Below, in pieces: positions 59,478-64,000 of a stretch of DNA of 64,000 nucleotides; position 1 is the first letter of the stretch; each line of letters opens with the position of its first letter. The stretch lies in the NCBI GenBank assembly GCA_029255685.2, contig CM055313.2:70410641-70474640 (forward strand), given 5' to 3'. This DNA is from Silene conica. Its lineage: Eukaryota > Streptophyta > Magnoliopsida > Caryophyllales > Caryophyllaceae. The translations under genes and the position numbers were made by a program. A model generated the notes under the pieces. The model saw only the letters and a list, made by a program, of their open reading frames with translations, ran no database searches and was not told the origin of the DNA.

Positions 59478-62400
59478 ATGGGATGTGCTTCAAGTAAAAC
59501 CTCTGATTCTAAAGCAAATAGGGTTGCTAGATGGAGTTCTACTGGCATTGTTGCTTTACGTGACTCCAAATTAAAGGTCTTTCATTTTTTGAATATTTTG
59601 ATTGATGATTTATAAATTTATATTCATGGTTATTTTTTAATTAAATTCAGGGTTTATTTCATTATGCATGTTTGTGACTTGATTGTTATTGGTTCAGTAG
59701 ATTAATTGAAAGTTGTAATCTTTTCACCTTTTTGCCTAATTTTTGATAATGAGTGTAATGTTGAATGTAAATATTTGGGTTGATGATGGATGGCATCATG
59801 CATAGTTTTAGTGTTGGAAATTTGCAATTGAAAGATGTGGTAGCAGGAAGTTATCGACTTTTAAATGAGATTTATTGTGGTGGTACAACTACAAGTACTG
59901 CATGAGTACATGTAGGGATTGGAATTTGAGAAATTGTTAATCTCCGTCTGACTCAACAGCTTCTTTAGGTTTTATTATATTGACAGGAGTATTTTAATCA
60001 AACGTAAATAATTACTTGAGTTAGAGGAAGTAGCTTTTGAGTGATTTTAAGGGGTGTTTGATTGTCTGGGATTGCCATGCCCCATGCATGATCATATCTA
60101 TGGATGTTGTAAAGTGTGAATGAGAGATGATTGACAAAACATTAAGGGATTGTTTTCATGCCTACAATTTGTGGGTCTTTTCGATGTTTGTACCTCTGAG
60201 ATTAGGTGGATGATTCATTCATTCATCAAGTGTGAAACTTGAAAGGAAGTGATGAGCTGTTTTCGACTATGTAATTTATACAATAGGAGTAACGAGGGTG
60301 ATGAGTAGTGATCATATTGGCAGTGATCAGCATAACAATCATGTGTAAGACATCTTGAGTAGTAATTATAAGAATGGTGAGATTCCTGCAATCATTCTTT
60401 GGGCGGCTCATCGTATGAGGAATGAGCGGAGTTCAGTTGTACATCTACCTTAATTTGACTAGTCTTTTTGGTAGGTGTCTGAGACCTGAGTGTATCCATC
60501 TTCTTTGTCATACAAAATCATGCTGTATTATGCTCTTTCTAATTACTCCATTTTTTAACGCTGTGTTGAAGCATGCGCACCAAGTTTAGCTAATGGCTTT
60601 TGACTAGTGTCATTGATTTGGCTCAATTGTACTCCCTCTGTTCAAGCCAATTCCATCATTTGATTAAATACACATCACATGTATTGAACTAACGCATGGA
60701 ATTGGCTTGTACTACCTCAAACCCCATGCATGTCTAGAGTAATGAACTGCGCTACAAGGATGCATTTCTACTTGTTACAATTTCTGGAAGGAGTACACAT
60801 GAAGTAGGCAGCAGTAGTTTCATTATTTCTGTATTTACTCCCGTGAATATACAGTAAGTTTCAAAGTGCTTGTATTCTCAGCTCATAATTACTAACGAAA
60901 GAGCCTTTAATTTGTTATTTAAGATTTCTTCTGTAAAGGTAGAGTGGTAGCTGAAATTATGGGGACATTTACAGTCACCAGTACGTGGATATTGGGCTCT
61001 TGTGTAACCTTGCTGTCGTGATATAGAAGGTCACTTGGAGTTTTATAGGAATTTCAAGGGTGCTTTTGGTATAGACAATTTTCCATGCATGTTAGTAATA
61101 TATTCAGAGTTGTCCACACTTGGACTTTCCTTATGTTCCCTAATATCCTACAGTGAGGAGAGTGGTGGGGTTGTAGCCCACTCAACTTTTTTTTTTTCCA
61201 CACGGTAGTCCGATAGTTTTTGTTTCTTGTCAAACTCAGGTGCTCGTCGAGAACGTTGATGTACATACAACTTATGGCTTTACTTTATCCTATACGCAAG
61301 TATTTTTTTTGTTTTCTGAGAATTATGTAGGCATGCGCAGATTGTAAAAATTGCTGTGTGATCACATAAAAAATATAGTTCTTGTAAGTTGTTAAATGAT
61401 TCATGTTTTGTTGAAATATTAGACATACTTTCTCACGAGTATCAGTTATATGCTTGGGTTTAGTCATTAGATTATGTTTGTTTTCTGCTATCTGATGCTG
61501 TGTCTATGATTTCAACAGACATTTCCAGATGAAATTCTTGAACTTGGCAGAGGTGTACGGACTGTTGACTTGACACACAACAAAATAGGTATCCGTCGCT
61601 ACTTTTTTTGTGTGTGTGTTTTTAATGTATTTGTTTCCCATTGTTCTACCTCTGTTTCAAGTTTCCCACGACTTTGTATTGTAGTTCTTAGTACCTAAAC
61701 CCCTTTCGAGACCAGGACTTCTTATCTTGTTAGCAGTCCTAGTCTCATAGACACAGAGGCATCTCGATGACTATGTCAGTAATCTGTATCATATTAAACT
61801 ATAATTGACTGGCAAGCTAAGTCTGTATGTCTACCTTTCTAGGGTATATGTTCAGTGCATTATATCATGTAAATAATCCATTGCTGATTTATTTATTATT
61901 CGCGCTGTTTGGTTTAACATCTATAAAAAAATTCTGTAGTGTACTTAAACTGGCGTTTCTATGTTTAGATACATGAACAATTTTCCTTTTGTACCTTTTG
62001 CAGTTGATATTCCAGTAGAAATCAACAAATTGTTCAACATGCAGCGTCTGGTAAGACCATTTTAGCACTTTTAAATTTTAAACCTGATTAATTTATCGTT
62101 CTTATTGTATTACACTAATAATAACAATTTTGTGGAAGGTAACGACTCTTCTAAATTCATGAAACATTTGCTTGAAAAGCTCGTATAGCCACTTATTGAA
62201 TTAGGATCTCAAGACCCCAATATATATACTAAATGTGGCTATGCCACTAGATCCGTACTTGAGTTTTTTTTGTTAGTTTATTTTATTTTTATGAATTAGA
62301 TAAAAAGTAAACTCCCTTAAAAATATTGCAGAAAAATAATTATGGTATTAAAAAAAATATCGAGCTGCTTGCGAGGTTTTGAGCTGAGCAAGTCTTGCTC

Positions 62401-64000
62401 AGCTTGACTCGCAAAGGACCCGATCCGAACGGGAGTTCAAGTCGAGCTCACACGAGCCGAGCTTTGACCGAGCCGATCTCGAGTTGCCCACGAGATGTCT
62501 CGTCTCATTAACACCCCTAGCTGGAATCATTCTGATTTTGTAACTGATCTTTAGCGATGTTGTGCATCTTTATCACGTTGATCAGACTAGGCAATTCACG
62601 TCAACATCTTATACTTACTCTCATCTATGGGTTTCTTCTCTTATTGGAAAAGCATGCTATCCTGTTGGCTCCCTTTGAGCTTTGTCATTGTTGTTCTGCC
62701 ATCTTATTTCTCTTTTGTAAGATTTTAGCAACCAATAATTTTGGGGAAAGTAATGGTTTATCATGTACTTTTTTTTGCAGATAATAGCAGATAATCTTGT
62801 TGAGCGTCTTCCAATGAATTTGGGGAAACTCCAATCCCTGAAAATAATGACACTTGATGGCAATCGGCTTACGGGCCTGCCGGATGAATGTAATATTTCC
62901 TTACTCTATTATAAGTGTCAAGTTTTATGCCTGTGATATCACTGTGCTTATTTGTTGATAAGGTCTGTTTTTTTAGTGGGGCAGCTGATACGACTTGAGC
63001 AGTTATCAGTATCTCGGAATTTGCTGACTTACTTACCTGAAACTTTGGGCAGTCTAAGAAATGTAAGTATCCAGATAATACATGGAATTGTGACTTCTAT
63101 TTTATACTTTCCTAATATTTTCTTATTTGTTGTTTCCTACGTACTTTTTATGCGTAATAGTTTTCATTTTTTTATGCTTCGGATACTTTGGAAGTAGCCT
63201 GGATGCCCCACAATTACTTAACCATCTTTATATTTGGTCTAATTTTTGCAGTTAAAGCTTCTAAATGCTTCAAATAACCAAATAACATATCTTCCTGAAT
63301 CCATTGGGAGCTGCTTTGCTCTTGAGGAGCTTCAGGCAAATGGTATGTTTATTTTTTTTATTTTTTTTTTTAATTTTTTTTTTTATGTTTGGTAGTCAAC
63401 AACTAAGCCTCTAAGATATATGCTAGCGCTGTAAAGAGGCATAGATTTTCAGATGTAAAGATAACTTGCACTTGCTTTTATTTTTATCATTCGCTAGAGC
63501 ATAATTGGAGCATTTTCTTTCAATTTAAATTTAAAGCTGTGCAATGGGTTATCTTCAGCCTTTTGTGTGAGAATGGTAAATACTAAATATGGATATCGTG
63601 TAGCTCTTCTCTCTTTCAATTTCGGAAATAACTTTGTTGCACAATAGTAAGCTATATTTGAATTTTCACGATTGCAGCAACTGCCATTAGTATAGTATAT
63701 GACTACGAGTCAGGAGGATTACAGTTTCATTTCTTAAAGAGTCGTTAAAGGGAAGTTGGCTTATAAGATCTTCCCTTAAAAAGCAGTGACAGTGGCTGTC
63801 TCACTGATGTTAAATGATGCCTGCCAGTTTGCACATTAGTGTGTATATCGGATAGAGACTACAATAACCAGTAAGCATTGACAAGAATGTGATGATATGT
63901 TGTTATGTTATTCCACTGACTTTGAAAGATCATGGGTACAGCCTCGTTTTGTGTTTTTTGGTTGCTCGTTCTGACTGTCAGGCTTCCTTTCTTTTCAACT
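59478..64000 (+). CDS. LRR protein with N-myristoylation motif (first six exons; runs off the window)
   Basis: Exons 59478-59576, 61519-61588, 62004-62050, 62781-62889, 62977-63062 and 63252-63342 join in phase. The start MGCASSK is a classic N-myristoylation and palmitoylation signal, which would put the protein at a membrane. Then come leucine-rich repeats: TFPDEILELG, VRTVDLTHNKI, DIPVEINKL, ERLPMNLGKLQSLKIMTLDG, GLPDELGQLIRLEQLSVS, YLPETLGSL and YLPESIGSCFALEELQAN. The repeat type is the roughly 23-residue form seen in plant PIRL and animal LRRC57/SHOC2-like proteins. Those act as adaptors in signalling; the role of this one is unknown to me. The first intron is long (1.9 kb) and holds a small foldback at 60629-60719. 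The C-terminus is beyond 64000. Confidence 0.88.
60629..60722. mobile_element. Small foldback (MITE-like) in LRR gene intron 1
   Basis: TGTACTCCCTCTGTTCAAGC on the left and an inverted GCTTGTACTACCTC-type end on the right. The inner arms caagccaattcca and tggaattggcttg are exact inverted copies. It is roughly 90 bp long. Confidence 0.55.

Overview
The window is nuclear DNA from a flowering plant, most likely a eudicot. It has intron-split housekeeping genes, AT-rich intergenic DNA and a very heavy load of plant transposable elements. I cannot fix the species from the sequence; Caryophyllales is only a guess from the general look of the repeats.

Host genes lie at the two ends. On the left are a short F-box reading frame (703-1224) and a complete three-exon gene for the ER membrane protein Asterix (1871-3795). 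On the right are a complete four-exon ribosomal protein eS19 gene (47792-49893), a three-exon KAE1/OSGEP tRNA t6A synthase gene (55493-57994), and the first six exons of a myristoylation-motif LRR protein (59478 onward), which runs off the window. A CDC123 pseudogene abutting a TRIM-like retroelement lies at 4519-5560.

Between them is repeat DNA. An uncharacterised element (about 6983-11020) carries many GGTCAC-type motifs, a broken gene and a FAR1-domain gene. A 5'-truncated LINE (11245-18478, 18-bp target duplication) is split by a 2.2-kb solo LTR (15500-17742, target duplication TTAAT).

The main object is a giant Mutator-like element (MULE), about 20276-47551. Its ends are inverted relative to each other: a shared 30-plus-bp terminal motif, arrays of 33-bp GACGAA/TTCGTC repeats and telomere-like tracts. 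It encodes a plant-mobile-domain (PMD) protein (plus strand), a 157-aa acidic-tailed protein (minus) and a MULE transposase fused to an OTU cysteine-protease domain (minus). Other elements are nested inside it. A foldback MITE (10-bp target duplication) holds CACTA-1 (23574-38392, TCA), which holds a Tat-type Gypsy retrotransposon (26303-36552, ATACC). Independently, CACTA-2 (39013-43651, ATG) cuts the 157-aa gene. CACTA-1 carries O-acetylserine(thiol)lyase exons and Ulp1 protease exons; CACTA-2 carries D-ribulokinase exons. The Gypsy LTRs differ by only two substitutions and one 10-bp indel, so that insertion is recent.

The MULE's right end lies about 60 bp upstream of the likely promoter elements of the eS19 gene. 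All splice sites and boundaries were read by eye; family names rest on recognised motifs and no database search was run.
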